This document shows, one piece after another, positions 5,916 through 14,190 of a DNA stretch of 14,316 bases (its first letter is position 1; the number at the start of each line of letters is the position of its first letter). The translations under genes were made by a program, and so were the position numbers. The stretch covers positions 1 through 14,316 of the forward strand of contig DFEO01000167.1 in assembly GCA_002368715.1 (NCBI GenBank), written 5' to 3'. The notes below the pieces were generated by a model, which worked only from the letters and a program-made list of their open reading frames with translations, was not told the DNA's origin and ran no database searches. This DNA is from Ruminococcus sp. UBA3800. GTDB lineage: Bacteria; Bacillota; Clostridia; Oscillospirales; Ruminococcaceae.

Positions 5916-6710
5916 GTGGATATAAGAAATATCAAGGATTTCACTGTTACCGACAACAAGACCGAGTATGAAAGTGAAAAGGAATGCGAGCTTGCGGAGA
6001 TAGCCTCTCAGAAGCTTGAAAAGGACAACACAGAAGCGCATTACCGCTTTATAAATATTATGACCATCACACTGCTGCTTATTTTTTCGGCTGTGCTTTT
6101 TCTGACAGTCTCGGGCAGCAATATCGTTGATGACAGCAGCAACGTGCTGACGTGGAAGACCTTTATGTCGGGAGATTATACGAGATCGCTCAAGGATTCT
6201 TACGACCACGACCTTCCCTTCCCTGACGAGATGAAGATGCTTGAGGAAAGGCTTTCGCTCATCTACGGAATAGGCAACAAGGTGTCGGACCCTGTCAAGG
6301 AGGTGGACGAGGAGACCGACGAGCAGCATAACAGCTTTGACGAGCCGACTGAGCCTGAGGATCCTGCAAACAGCGAAAAGGTAGTCACCTCTGTCGTTAC
6401 GGACGAGATGGGTATAACCGTTACCACCACTGCCAAGAAAAAAGGCGCAAAGGAAACGACCACTACAACAGCGATAGACCGTCCTTATGATGAGGAAACG
6501 ACAACGACCACTACCTCCGCATCGGCGACCACGACAAACACCGATCCGCCGGAGTTTACAGTGACGGAGACCTATCCTGTTTCCCAGCCGGGACCCACCC
6601 AAACACAGCCTCCGGAGACACCGACCCAGACCCAGCCTCCCGAGACGCCGACCCAGACCGAAGAGCCTGAGCCGCCCGAGCCTGTTGACAGTGAAGAGCC
6701 CACCGAATGA
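5916..6710 (+). CDS. Single-pass surface protein with Thr/Pro-rich tail, remnant of an AlgX/DHHW-type MBOAT partner
   Basis: I do not recognise a named family for the whole 264-residue protein. It starts at GTG 5916, six bases after AGGAGG. Residues 1-43 are charged and probably cytoplasmic, and a single membrane helix follows (about 44-66). Residues 79-123 (TWKTFMSGDYTRSLKDSYDH, then DLPFPDEMKMLEERLSLIYGIGNKV) resemble the juxtamembrane 'GeyT..le.yy.D.fPfRe' region of the SGNH-like AlgX/DHHW proteins usually encoded after MBOAT genes. The SGNH catalytic domain is entirely missing. Instead there is a low-complexity tail (about 125-264): acidic, then Thr runs (TTTTT, TTTTTT), then Pro/Thr/Glu repeats. 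It follows the MBOAT gene by 10 bases and overlaps the next gene by four. Partnership with the MBOAT protein is inferred from position and this partial similarity. It could also simply be a wall-spanning stalk protein. Confidence 0.6.
   Translation: MDIRNIKDFTVTDNKTEYESEKECELAEIASQKLEKDNTEAHYRFINIMTITLLLIFSAVLFLTVSGSNIVDDSSNVLTWKTFMSGDYTRSLKDSYDHDLPFPDEMKMLEERLSLIYGIGNKVSDPVKEVDEETDEQHNSFDEPTEPEDPANSEKVVTSVVTDEMGITVTTTAKKKGAKETTTTTAIDRPYDEETTTTTTSASATTTNTDPPEFTVTETYPVSQPGPTQTQPPETPTQTQPPETPTQTEEPEPPEPVDSEEPTE
6597..6650 (+). repeat. Two tandem 27-bp repeats encoding TQTQPPETP
   Basis: Bases 6597-6623 and 6624-6650 encode the same nine residues, TQTQPPETP, twice. A degenerate third unit follows (TQTEEPEPPEP). 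The two DNA units differ at four positions, all silent. The protein repeat has therefore been kept while the DNA drifted. Confidence 0.85.
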
Positions 6711-7660
6711 ATACCGTAAAGGATAATCCGTTCCGGTTCTCGGACGACAATAAGAGATATCACACCTATAATTATTATCTGAGGCACCGCTTCGGAAAAA
6801 AGGTGTTCAAGGTCGCACTGAATGTGGATCTTGGGTGTCCGAACAGGGACGGGACAAAGGGAACAGGCGGCTGTGCCTTCTGCTCGGCAAAAAGGAGCGG
6901 AGACTTTGCAGGCAATCCCGGGGACGATATACTGACCCAGTTTGAGCAGATAAGCAAGGCTATGCGGACAAAATGGGCAGAGGGTGTGTGTATACCGTAT
7001 TTTCAGGCAGGCTCCAACACCTATGCCGATGTGGATACGCTGAGAAGGATGTATGAAACGGCATTGGGGCTTGAAAACTGTGTGGGGCTTTCGGTCGCCA
7101 CAAGAGCCGACTGTATCGACGAGGAGAAAGCGGACCTGCTGGCAGAAATTGCACAGAAGACCTATCTCACGGTGGAGCTGGGGCTCCAGACCGTCCACGA
7201 CGAGACAGCGCTGAGGATGAACCGCTGTCACACCTATGAGGACTTCTTGAAGGGCTATGAGCTTCTGAGGCAGAGAGATGTGAACGTCTGTGTCCACATT
7301 ATAAACGGGCTTCCGGGCGAGGACCACGAAATGATGCTGGAGACCGCAAGGACGATAGCAGGCCTTGAGCTTCACGCTGTGAAGATACACCTTCTGCATA
7401 TACTCAAAAACACACAGCTGGGCAAGCAGTATGAGAAGGGCGATATAGGTGTTATGTCTATGGAGGATTATGTGAGCACCGTTTGCGACCAGCTGGAGGT
7501 GCTGCCGGAGAGCTTCATTATCGAAAGGGTGACCGGAGACGGCGCAAGAAGCGAGCTGCTTGCACCCTTGTGGAGCCTGAAAAAGCTCTGTGTTATGAAT
7601 GAGATAGACAAGGAGCTGGGCAGAAGAAATACATATCAGGGAATACGCTTTGTCGGCTGA
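6707..7660 (+). CDS. Radical SAM protein, YhcC/YtqA family (TIGR01212 type)
   Basis: This 317-residue cytoplasmic radical SAM enzyme belongs to the YhcC (E. coli) / YtqA (B. subtilis) family. The characteristic start RYHTYNYYLRHRFGKKVFKV leads into DLGCPNRDGTKGTGGCAFCS, where Cys44, Cys56 and Cys59 (Cx11CxxC) would bind the 4Fe-4S cluster. Further family blocks are YFQAGSNTYA, VGLSVATRADC, TVELGLQTVHDETALRMNR, HIINGLPGEDHEMM and HAVKIHLLHILKNTQLGKQY. The C-terminus ends in GRRNTYQGIRFVG, as in homologues. The family has been tied to modification of wobble uridines in tRNA in Gram-positive bacteria; I recall this rather than derive it. The ATG overlaps the stop of the upstream gene (ATGA, 6707-6710), so translation is probably coupled. 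Confidence 0.92.
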   Translation: MNTVKDNPFRFSDDNKRYHTYNYYLRHRFGKKVFKVALNVDLGCPNRDGTKGTGGCAFCSAKRSGDFAGNPGDDILTQFEQISKAMRTKWAEGVCIPYFQAGSNTYADVDTLRRMYETALGLENCVGLSVATRADCIDEEKADLLAEIAQKTYLTVELGLQTVHDETALRMNRCHTYEDFLKGYELLRQRDVNVCVHIINGLPGEDHEMMLETARTIAGLELHAVKIHLLHILKNTQLGKQYEKGDIGVMSMEDYVSTVCDQLEVLPESFIIERVTGDGARSELLAPLWSLKKLCVMNEIDKELGRRNTYQGIRFVG

Positions 7661-7688
7661 TGCCGCATGAAAAAAGGAGATCTTATAA

Positions 7689-8309
7689 ATGAAAAAAGCA
7701 ATGACCATTTCTTATGAGATAGACGGCAAGCTCTATCTGAATATCACGAACAAATGCCCGTGCAGCTGCACCTTCTGTATAAGGAACAACGGCGACACGG
7801 CCTATGGCTCGGACCCGCTGTGGCTCGAACACCAGCCCACCTTTGAGGAGATAGTCGAAAACCTGAAAACCAGGGACCTCGACTCCTATAAGGAAGTGAT
7901 ATTCTGCGGCTACGGCGAGCCGACCTGCGAATTTGAGCTGATGAAAAGAACAGCCAAGTATATACGCAGCATAAGCAAGACCCCAATAAGGGTCAACACC
8001 AACGGCCTCGGCCGTCTTGTGAACAAGCGTGATATAGCGCCCGAATTCAAGGGGCTTTTTGATACCGTGTCCATAAGCCTTAACGCTTCCGACAAGGAAA
8101 GCTATGACAAGGTGACAAGACCCTCTTTCAAGGATGCGGACTGCTTTGCCGAGATGCTTTCCTTTGCAAAGGATGTGTCGGGTTATGTGCCCGATACCGT
8201 GCTGACAGTGGTGGATATCATAGGCGAAGAGGAGATAGAAAAGTCGAGAGCTATTGCCGAGAGCATCGGGATAAAGCTGAGAGTAAGAGAATACATCGAC
8301 GAGGAATAA
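7689..8309 (+). CDS. Small radical SAM protein, TatD-associated type
   Basis: This 206-residue protein is a minimal radical SAM domain. LYLNITNKCPCSCTFCIRN carries the CxxxCxxC cluster motif (Cys23, Cys27, Cys30), with an extra Cys25 inside the motif. A GYGEPT block (about residues 74-79, equivalent to GGEP) contributes to SAM binding. RVNTNGLG and DTVSISLNASDKESYDK follow as later barrel strands. Size and motifs match the family named for its frequent link or fusion to TatD nuclease (TIGR04038), whose reaction is unknown to me. No tatD gene is in this window. AAAAAGGAG lies before the ATG. It sits 28 bases after the YhcC-like gene and 19 before hisC, in the middle of the apparent operon. Confidence 0.85.
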   Translation: MKKAMTISYEIDGKLYLNITNKCPCSCTFCIRNNGDTAYGSDPLWLEHQPTFEEIVENLKTRDLDSYKEVIFCGYGEPTCEFELMKRTAKYIRSISKTPIRVNTNGLGRLVNKRDIAPEFKGLFDTVSISLNASDKESYDKVTRPSFKDADCFAEMLSFAKDVSGYVPDTVLTVVDIIGEEEIEKSRAIAESIGIKLRVREYIDEE

Positions 8310-8328
8310 ACGGAGGTGGGTCTTTAAA

Positions 8329-9393
8329 ATGTCAATGTGGGAGAAAAACCTTCTTGATATAGAACCGTATGTTGCGGGCGAGCAGCCCGAAAATGACAGG
8401 ATAATAAAGCTAAATGCCAATGAGAACCCCTATCCGCCTTCGCCTATGGCAGAAAAGGCGCTGAGGGACCTGAACTTTACCGAGCTGAAAAAATATCCCG
8501 ACGCAAACGGAGCTCCGCTTGTGAAGGCGCTTGCGAAAAGGTATGAGCTGGGTGAGCAGAACATATTTGTGGGAAACGGCTCGGACGACGTGCTGGCACT
8601 TGCTTTCAGGGCGTTTTTCAATTCAAAGAAGCCTATCCTTTATCCGGATATAACCTATTCGTTCTACCCTGTGTGGTGCGACCTGTTGAAGATACCCTAT
8701 AAGCTCTGTGCGGTGGACGATGATTTCAGGATAGACCCGAAGGACTATTACGAGGAAAACGGCGGAGTCGTTATCGCAAACCCGAATGCCCCCACAAGCA
8801 TTGCCGAGGGCAGGGACTTTATCGTGGATATACTCGAGCACAACAAGGACTGCGTTGTTATCGTGGACGAAGCCTATGCCGATTTTGCTCCTTATTCGGC
8901 TGTCGAGCTTATCAGACAGTATGAAAATCTGCTGGTGACACAGACGTTTTCAAAGTCACGCTCGCTTGCAGGGATGAGAGTGGGTATGGCCTTCGGAAGC
9001 GAGAAGCTCATAGGCTGCTTAAAAGCGGTAAAGGACAGCTACAATTCCTATCCGCTGGACAGCGCAGCTCAGGTGGCAGCCTGTGCAAGCATTGAGGACG
9101 AGGTCTACTTCAGACACACGGTCCTCAAGGTGATGCAGACCAGGGATGAAACAGCAGCAAGGCTGAGAGGCCTTGGCTTCAGCGTTATGGAGAGCGCAAC
9201 GAACTTTCTCTTTGCCACCCACCCCGACTTCACAGCCGAAAGGATATTCGGCTATCTAAGAGAAAACGGCGTTTATGTGAGATATTTCAAAAAACCCAGG
9301 ATAGATAATTATCTGAGGATAACGGTGGGAACTGACGAACAGATGAATACGATGTGTGAGCTGCTCACAAAACTTATAACGGCATCAGGCTGA
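8329..9393 (+). CDS. hisC: Histidinol-phosphate aminotransferase-like PLP enzyme
   Basis: HisC converts imidazole acetol phosphate and glutamate to histidinol phosphate and 2-oxoglutarate in histidine synthesis. The 354-residue protein is a class I/II fold-type I aminotransferase: LNANENPYPPSP near the N-terminus, YPDANGAPLVKALA (56-69), GNGSDDVL (82-89), the ANPNAPTS loop (150-157), VDEAYADF (179-186), the PLP lysine Lys209 in TQTFSKSRSLAGMRVG, and Arg217 of the SLAGxRxG motif. The length is right for HisC. GGAGG lies 12 bases before the chosen ATG, and a second ATG two codons later is also possible. No other his gene is nearby. A related specificity, such as aromatic amino acid or threonine-phosphate aminotransferase, is therefore possible. 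Confidence 0.82.
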   Translation: MSMWEKNLLDIEPYVAGEQPENDRIIKLNANENPYPPSPMAEKALRDLNFTELKKYPDANGAPLVKALAKRYELGEQNIFVGNGSDDVLALAFRAFFNSKKPILYPDITYSFYPVWCDLLKIPYKLCAVDDDFRIDPKDYYEENGGVVIANPNAPTSIAEGRDFIVDILEHNKDCVVIVDEAYADFAPYSAVELIRQYENLLVTQTFSKSRSLAGMRVGMAFGSEKLIGCLKAVKDSYNSYPLDSAAQVAACASIEDEVYFRHTVLKVMQTRDETAARLRGLGFSVMESATNFLFATHPDFTAERIFGYLRENGVYVRYFKKPRIDNYLRITVGTDEQMNTMCELLTKLITASG

Positions 9394-9406
9394 CGGGAGG
9401 TAAACA

Positions 9407-10408
9407 ATGTATACAGCCAGCGACAAACGATATGACAAAATGGTGTATGACCGTGTGGGGAAAAGCGGTCTGAAGCTTCCTGCGATCTCTCTCGGGTTAT
9501 GGCAGAATTTCGGCTATGGCTCGGTGTTTGAAAACTGTGAAAAAATGTGCCGCACAGCCTTTGATCTGGGTATCACACATTTTGACCTTGCTAACAATTA
9601 CGGACACCCCTTTAACGGCTCCGCCGAGGAGAATTTCGGCAGGATACTCGACAGGGGGCTGCGTGCTTACAGAGATGAGCTGTGCATATCCACAAAGGCA
9701 GGCTACGAAATGTGGGACGGCCCCTACGGCGACCGCAATGGTTCGAGAAAGTATCTTATAGCTTCGCTCGACCAGAGCCTGAAGAGAATGGGGCTTGAAT
9801 ATGTGGACATCTATTATCATCATATATATGATCCCGATACACCGCTGGAGGAAACAGCACTTGCGCTGGATCAGGTAACAAGACAGGGCAAGGCGCTCTA
9901 TGTGGGGATCTCAAATTATAATAAGGCTCAGACCGAGCAGATAATGAAGATCTTCAAAGAGCTCAAAACACCGTTTATCATAAACCAGCCTTCGTATTCT
10001 ATGCTAAACCGCTGGGTCGAGGACGACGGCCTGGACAGCTTCTGCGCCGATAACGGGATAGGGCTGGCGGTGTTCTCGCCGCTTTATCAGGGCTTTCTTA
10101 CCGACCGCTATCTCAAAGGCATTCCCGAGGATTCACGCATAGGCAGAGGCAACACCTGGATAGCTTCGCAGCTGACCGAAAATATGACAGCAAAGCTCAA
10201 TGCGCTGAACGATATGGCCGCAGAAAGAGGACAGAAACTTTCGCAGATGGCTGTGGCATGGCTTTTGCATAACAAGGCGGTGGCAACTGTCCTTGTCGGG
10301 GCAAGCAGGCCCGAGCAGATAGAGGACAATGTGAGGGCTGTGGAGAACCTCAGCTTTTCGGATGAGGAGCTTGAAAGAATAGAAAAGATACTCGGAAAGG
10401 AAAACTGA
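9407..10408 (+). CDS. yghZ: Aldo-keto reductase, YghZ/Gpr type
   Basis: This 333-residue NADPH-dependent aldo-keto reductase matches the YghZ (L-glyceraldehyde 3-phosphate reductase, AKR14) group. That group reduces L-glyceraldehyde 3-phosphate and methylglyoxal. The recognisable family run is SGLKLPAISLGLWQNFG, AFDLGITHFDLANNYG, GSAEENFGRIL, SRKYLIASLDQSLKRMGLEY and QPSYSMLNRWV. The catalytic tetrad is visible as Asp60, Tyr65, Lys97 and His139. The C-terminal cofactor motif lies in VATVLVGASRPEQIEDNV. The start has GGGAGGT just upstream. It lies 13 bases after hisC and two bases before dut. A role in detoxifying reactive aldehydes is inferred from the family. Confidence 0.9.
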   Translation: MYTASDKRYDKMVYDRVGKSGLKLPAISLGLWQNFGYGSVFENCEKMCRTAFDLGITHFDLANNYGHPFNGSAEENFGRILDRGLRAYRDELCISTKAGYEMWDGPYGDRNGSRKYLIASLDQSLKRMGLEYVDIYYHHIYDPDTPLEETALALDQVTRQGKALYVGISNYNKAQTEQIMKIFKELKTPFIINQPSYSMLNRWVEDDGLDSFCADNGIGLAVFSPLYQGFLTDRYLKGIPEDSRIGRGNTWIASQLTENMTAKLNALNDMAAERGQKLSQMAVAWLLHNKAVATVLVGASRPEQIEDNVRAVENLSFSDEELERIEKILGKEN

Positions 10409-10410
10409 AT

Positions 10411-10851
10411 ATGAAGCTTTTGTTCAAAAAACTGAATGAGAAGGCGGTCATCCCTCAGAGGCAGACACCTTACAGCGCAGGCTATGATCTTTGTGCCTGC
10501 ACAGACGAAGCGGTCGTGATAAAGGCCGGGGAGACCGTGAAGATACATACGGGCCTTTCGGCAGAGCTGGAGGGAGAAAAGAACGCAGTTCTGCTTATCT
10601 ACGCAAGAAGCTCGCTGGCTTCAAAGTTCGGGATAGCGCCCGCAAACTGTGTGGGTGTGGTCGACTGGGATTACAGAGGAGAGCTTATCGTGGCGCTTCA
10701 TAATTCCGGCAGAGAGGACTTTACCGTCAATAACGGCGACCGCATAGCTCAGCTGGTGATAACGCCCATACTTACCCCCGAGGTCGAGGAGGTCACAGAC
10801 CTTTCCGACACAGAGAGAGGAGCCGGCGGCTTCGGCTCGACAGGAAAGTAA
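10411..10851 (+). CDS. dut: dUTP diphosphatase (dUTPase)
   Basis: dUTPase hydrolyses dUTP to dUMP and pyrophosphate. This prevents uracil incorporation into DNA and supplies dUMP for thymidylate. The 146-residue protein has all five motifs of the homotrimeric family in order: AGYDLCA (23-29), YARSSLASK (64-72), GVVDWDYRGEL (82-92, with catalytic Asp85 and sugar-contacting Tyr88), NGDRIAQLVI (108-117) and the C-terminal P-loop-like RGAGGFGSTG (136-145). The ATG follows the aldo-keto reductase stop by two bases, with a purine-rich site (GGAAAGGAAAA) inside the end of that gene, so the two are probably co-translated. Confidence 0.96.
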   Translation: MKLLFKKLNEKAVIPQRQTPYSAGYDLCACTDEAVVIKAGETVKIHTGLSAELEGEKNAVLLIYARSSLASKFGIAPANCVGVVDWDYRGELIVALHNSGREDFTVNNGDRIAQLVITPILTPEVEEVTDLSDTERGAGGFGSTGK

Positions 10852-10894
10852 GTTTTTTACAGAGAAACTAAATTTTCATAGAGGAGGATTAACA

Positions 10895-12055
10895 ATGATC
10901 ATCTACAACGCAGAGATCCACACCATGAACGAGAACCGTGATATCATCGAAAACGGCTGGATCGAGATCGAGGACAAAAAGATCAAGGCCGTTTGCCCGG
11001 GAAACCCCATTGAGATCGTCAACACCGATATCAATGCAGGCGGAAGATCCATCTATCCGGGCTTTATCGATGCGCACACACATCTTGGACTGTTTGCCAG
11101 CGGCGTCGGCAAGGAAGGCGAGGATGTAAACGAGGTGTCCGAGCCCTGCACTCCTCAGCTGAGAGTGCTCGATGCGATAAACCCGATGGATCACTCCTTT
11201 GAGGAGGCAAGAAACGCAGGAATAACCACCGCACTGGTGGCTCCCGGTTCGGCAAACCTTATCGCAGGCTCGGTGGCCGCAATAAAAACAAACGGCAGAA
11301 GAGTTGACAAGATGCTTGTCGGAACAGTGGGAATGAAGTTTTCTCTGGGCGAGAACCCCAAGATGACCTATCTTTCAAAGGGTGCTTCCCCGATGACAAG
11401 GATGGCTAGTGCTTCGATGATAAGAGAGGAGCTTAAAAAAGCCAGCGATTATAATGACGCTATTCAGGAGTCTATCGTTAACGGTACCAAGAAGCCCAAG
11501 TATGATGCTCACTGTGAGGCGCTGCAGCCTGTTATCAAGAGAGAGATAAAGGCGCATTTTCACTGCCACAGAGCAGACGATATCTTTACCGCAATGAGGA
11601 TAGCCAACGAGTTCAACCTTGATTATGTGCTCGTTCACTGCTCCGAGGGCTATCTTATAGCGGATGAGCTTGCGGCAGAAAAGGCAAGCTGTATAGTGGG
11701 ACCGATGATAAATGACCGCTGCAAGCCGGAGCTTACAAACCTGACTCCCGAAAATGCGGCTGTTCTTTCAAAGGCCGGCGTGCCTGTTGCTATCTGCACG
11801 GATCACAACGAAACACCTATCGAGTATCTGTCAATGTCGGCAGCTATCGCAGTCAAGAACGGCCTTGACAGAGAAAAGGCTATCGAAGCGATAACCAGCG
11901 CAGCTGCGAATATAAGCGGCGTTTCCCACAGGGTAGGCTCTCTTAAAAAGGGTCTTGACGCTGACCTTGTTATGTTCGACGGCGATCCGCTCGACATTAT
12001 GAGCTCGCCTGTCCTTGTTATGATCGAGGGCGAAACGATAATCAACAAGATGTGA
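10895..12055 (+). CDS. Imidazolonepropionase-like amidohydrolase
   Basis: This 386-residue protein is a metal-dependent hydrolase of the amidohydrolase superfamily. The substrate is not evident. The N-terminal beta domain leads to PGFIDAHTHLG (His61, His63 metal ligands). The barrel continues with GITTALVAPGSANLIAGS and GMKFSLGENPK, then FHCHRADD (His223/His225), VLVHCSEGYL (His248) and AICTDHNETP (Asp303, the conserved catalytic Asp). The C-terminal ASRVGSLxxGxDAD-type block appears as SHRVGSLKKGLDADLVMFDGDPLD. Family relatives include imidazolonepropionases and prolidase-like enzymes, but no hut genes are here. GAGGAGG lies seven bases before the ATG. The gap from dut is 43 bases, the longest in the cluster. 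A strong terminator follows, so this is the last operon gene. Confidence 0.9.
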   Translation: MIIYNAEIHTMNENRDIIENGWIEIEDKKIKAVCPGNPIEIVNTDINAGGRSIYPGFIDAHTHLGLFASGVGKEGEDVNEVSEPCTPQLRVLDAINPMDHSFEEARNAGITTALVAPGSANLIAGSVAAIKTNGRRVDKMLVGTVGMKFSLGENPKMTYLSKGASPMTRMASASMIREELKKASDYNDAIQESIVNGTKKPKYDAHCEALQPVIKREIKAHFHCHRADDIFTAMRIANEFNLDYVLVHCSEGYLIADELAAEKASCIVGPMINDRCKPELTNLTPENAAVLSKAGVPVAICTDHNETPIEYLSMSAAIAVKNGLDREKAIEAITSAAANISGVSHRVGSLKKGLDADLVMFDGDPLDIMSSPVLVMIEGETIINKM

Positions 12056-12067
12056 TGATATCATATG

Positions 12068-12101
12068 ACAGCCCGGAGCACTATGCTTCGGGCTGTTTTT
12101 T
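12068..12101 (+). terminator. Intrinsic terminator ending the eight-gene cluster
   Basis: A 12-bp stem ACAGCCCGGAGC (12068-12079) / GCTTCGGGCTGT (12085-12096), with a single G-U pair and a 5-base loop, is followed by TTTTTT. It lies 12 bases after the amidohydrolase stop. Confidence 0.93.
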
Positions 12102-12241
12102 GTGATCTCCTGAAAAGGTATTTGAGATCGGCGTGCCGAACGGATGACCATATTGTTTTATTCTGTTTATGGGCGCAAATAAGAAACCTTGTTCCGATCT
12201 TTTCATTTACAAAAAAGAAATTTTTTGTTATCAATATTCTG

Positions 12242-12270
12242 TTGACAAATGCGGTCGAATATTGTATACT
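12242..12270 (+). promoter_or_regulatory. Near-consensus sigma-A promoter of guaB
   Basis: A perfect TTGACA (12242-12247), a 17-base spacer and TATACT (12265-12270) make the best promoter in the window. Transcription should start around 12277, giving a leader of roughly 50 bases. An AT-rich palindrome (ACAAAAAA at 12209-12216, TTTTTTGT at 12221-12228) lies just upstream and could act as an UP-like element. No riboswitch fits in the short leader. Confidence 0.88.
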
Positions 12271-12310
12271 TACAAGAATAATAGTAGTTAGTTAGACAGG
12301 AAAGAAATGA

Positions 12311-13803
<1,493 letters not shown>

Positions 13804-13804
<1 letters not shown>

Positions 13805-13934
13805 TGCTCGCCGCACGGCTAATGCCCCCACCCATCGGAGTTTTGTGTAAGCTAATAGAACCCCCTGCCCTCCCCGGAGGGGAGGGGGATTGCTTTGTTG
13901 TAGGCTTTTCAATAGTCACGCTATGCGAACCTTG
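13804..13934 (+). repeat. Intergenic GC-rich repeat, copy 1
   Basis: This is the first of two collinear copies of an element about 131 bases long. Its conserved blocks are a 20-base head GTGCTCGCCGCACGGCTAAT (itself a small GTGC/GCAC hairpin), CCCCCACCC, a 24-base block at 13865-13888 built around the palindrome CCCTCCCC-GGA-GGGGAGGG, GCTTTTCA, and GAACCTTG at 13927-13934. The segments between blocks differ from copy 2. The first base is the last base of the guaB stop codon. An open reading frame across it shows only low-complexity translation and is not taken as a gene. Confidence 0.8.
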
Positions 13935-14003
13935 GGAAATAGCTGATTTGTCCGTTTAACAACAAAGCTGAAAAAAATCCGCCAGGGGATCAAAAGTTTG
14001 GGT

Positions 14004-14023
14004 CGAGCCTTTTCAAAGGCTCG
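14004..14023. repeat. Perfect palindromic stem between the two repeat copies
   Basis: CGAGCCTTT (14004-14012) and AAAGGCTCG (14015-14023) form a perfect 9-bp inverted repeat with a two-base centre. It lies in a stretch (about 13980-14040) with further GC-rich motifs such as CAGGGATCCAAGGGGCG. There is no adjacent T tract, so I do not call it a terminator. It may be part of the same family of dispersed intergenic repeats. Confidence 0.7.
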
Positions 14024-14040
14024 CAGGGATCCAAGGGGCG

Positions 14041-14172
14041 GTGCTCGCCGCACGGCTAATTCCCCCACCCCGCCCGGGAGCGTGCAGGCTATTCAATAGC
14101 CGCTGCCCTCCCCGGAGGGGAGGGGGTGAGCTAAGTTTTAGCTTTTCATTTTGTGACACTGCGTGAACCTTG
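14041..14172 (+). repeat. Intergenic GC-rich repeat, copy 2
   Basis: The second copy lies 237-238 bases from the first across its whole length. The 20-base head is identical (14041-14060), CCCCCACCC is shared, the 24-base CCCTCCCC palindrome block is identical (14103-14126), and GCTTTTCA and GAACCTTG (14165-14172) are shared. The constant offset shows collinear duplication or two insertions of one element. The variable spacers show the copies are not recent identical duplicates. Confidence 0.8.
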
Positions 14173-14190
14173 CAGGTGTGTACACCTGCA
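14171..14190. repeat. Perfect 9-bp palindrome
   Basis: TGCAGGTGT (14171-14179) and ACACCTGCA (14182-14190) are perfect inverted arms around GT. It starts at the end of repeat copy 2, where copy 1 has no equivalent. It could be an added module of the repeat or a protein-binding site. Confidence 0.6.

Noticed and set aside
6572..7708. A long reverse-strand open frame (378 residues) opposite the YhcC-like gene
   Set aside because: The forward frame has clear radical SAM motifs. The reverse translation shows no family features and is a shadow.
13865..13890. The CCCTCCCC-GGA-GGGGAGGG hairpin as the guaB terminator
   Set aside because: The stem is strong but no T tract follows (GGATTGCTTTG), and an identical block in copy 2 is not next to a gene end. 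It is treated as part of the repeat.
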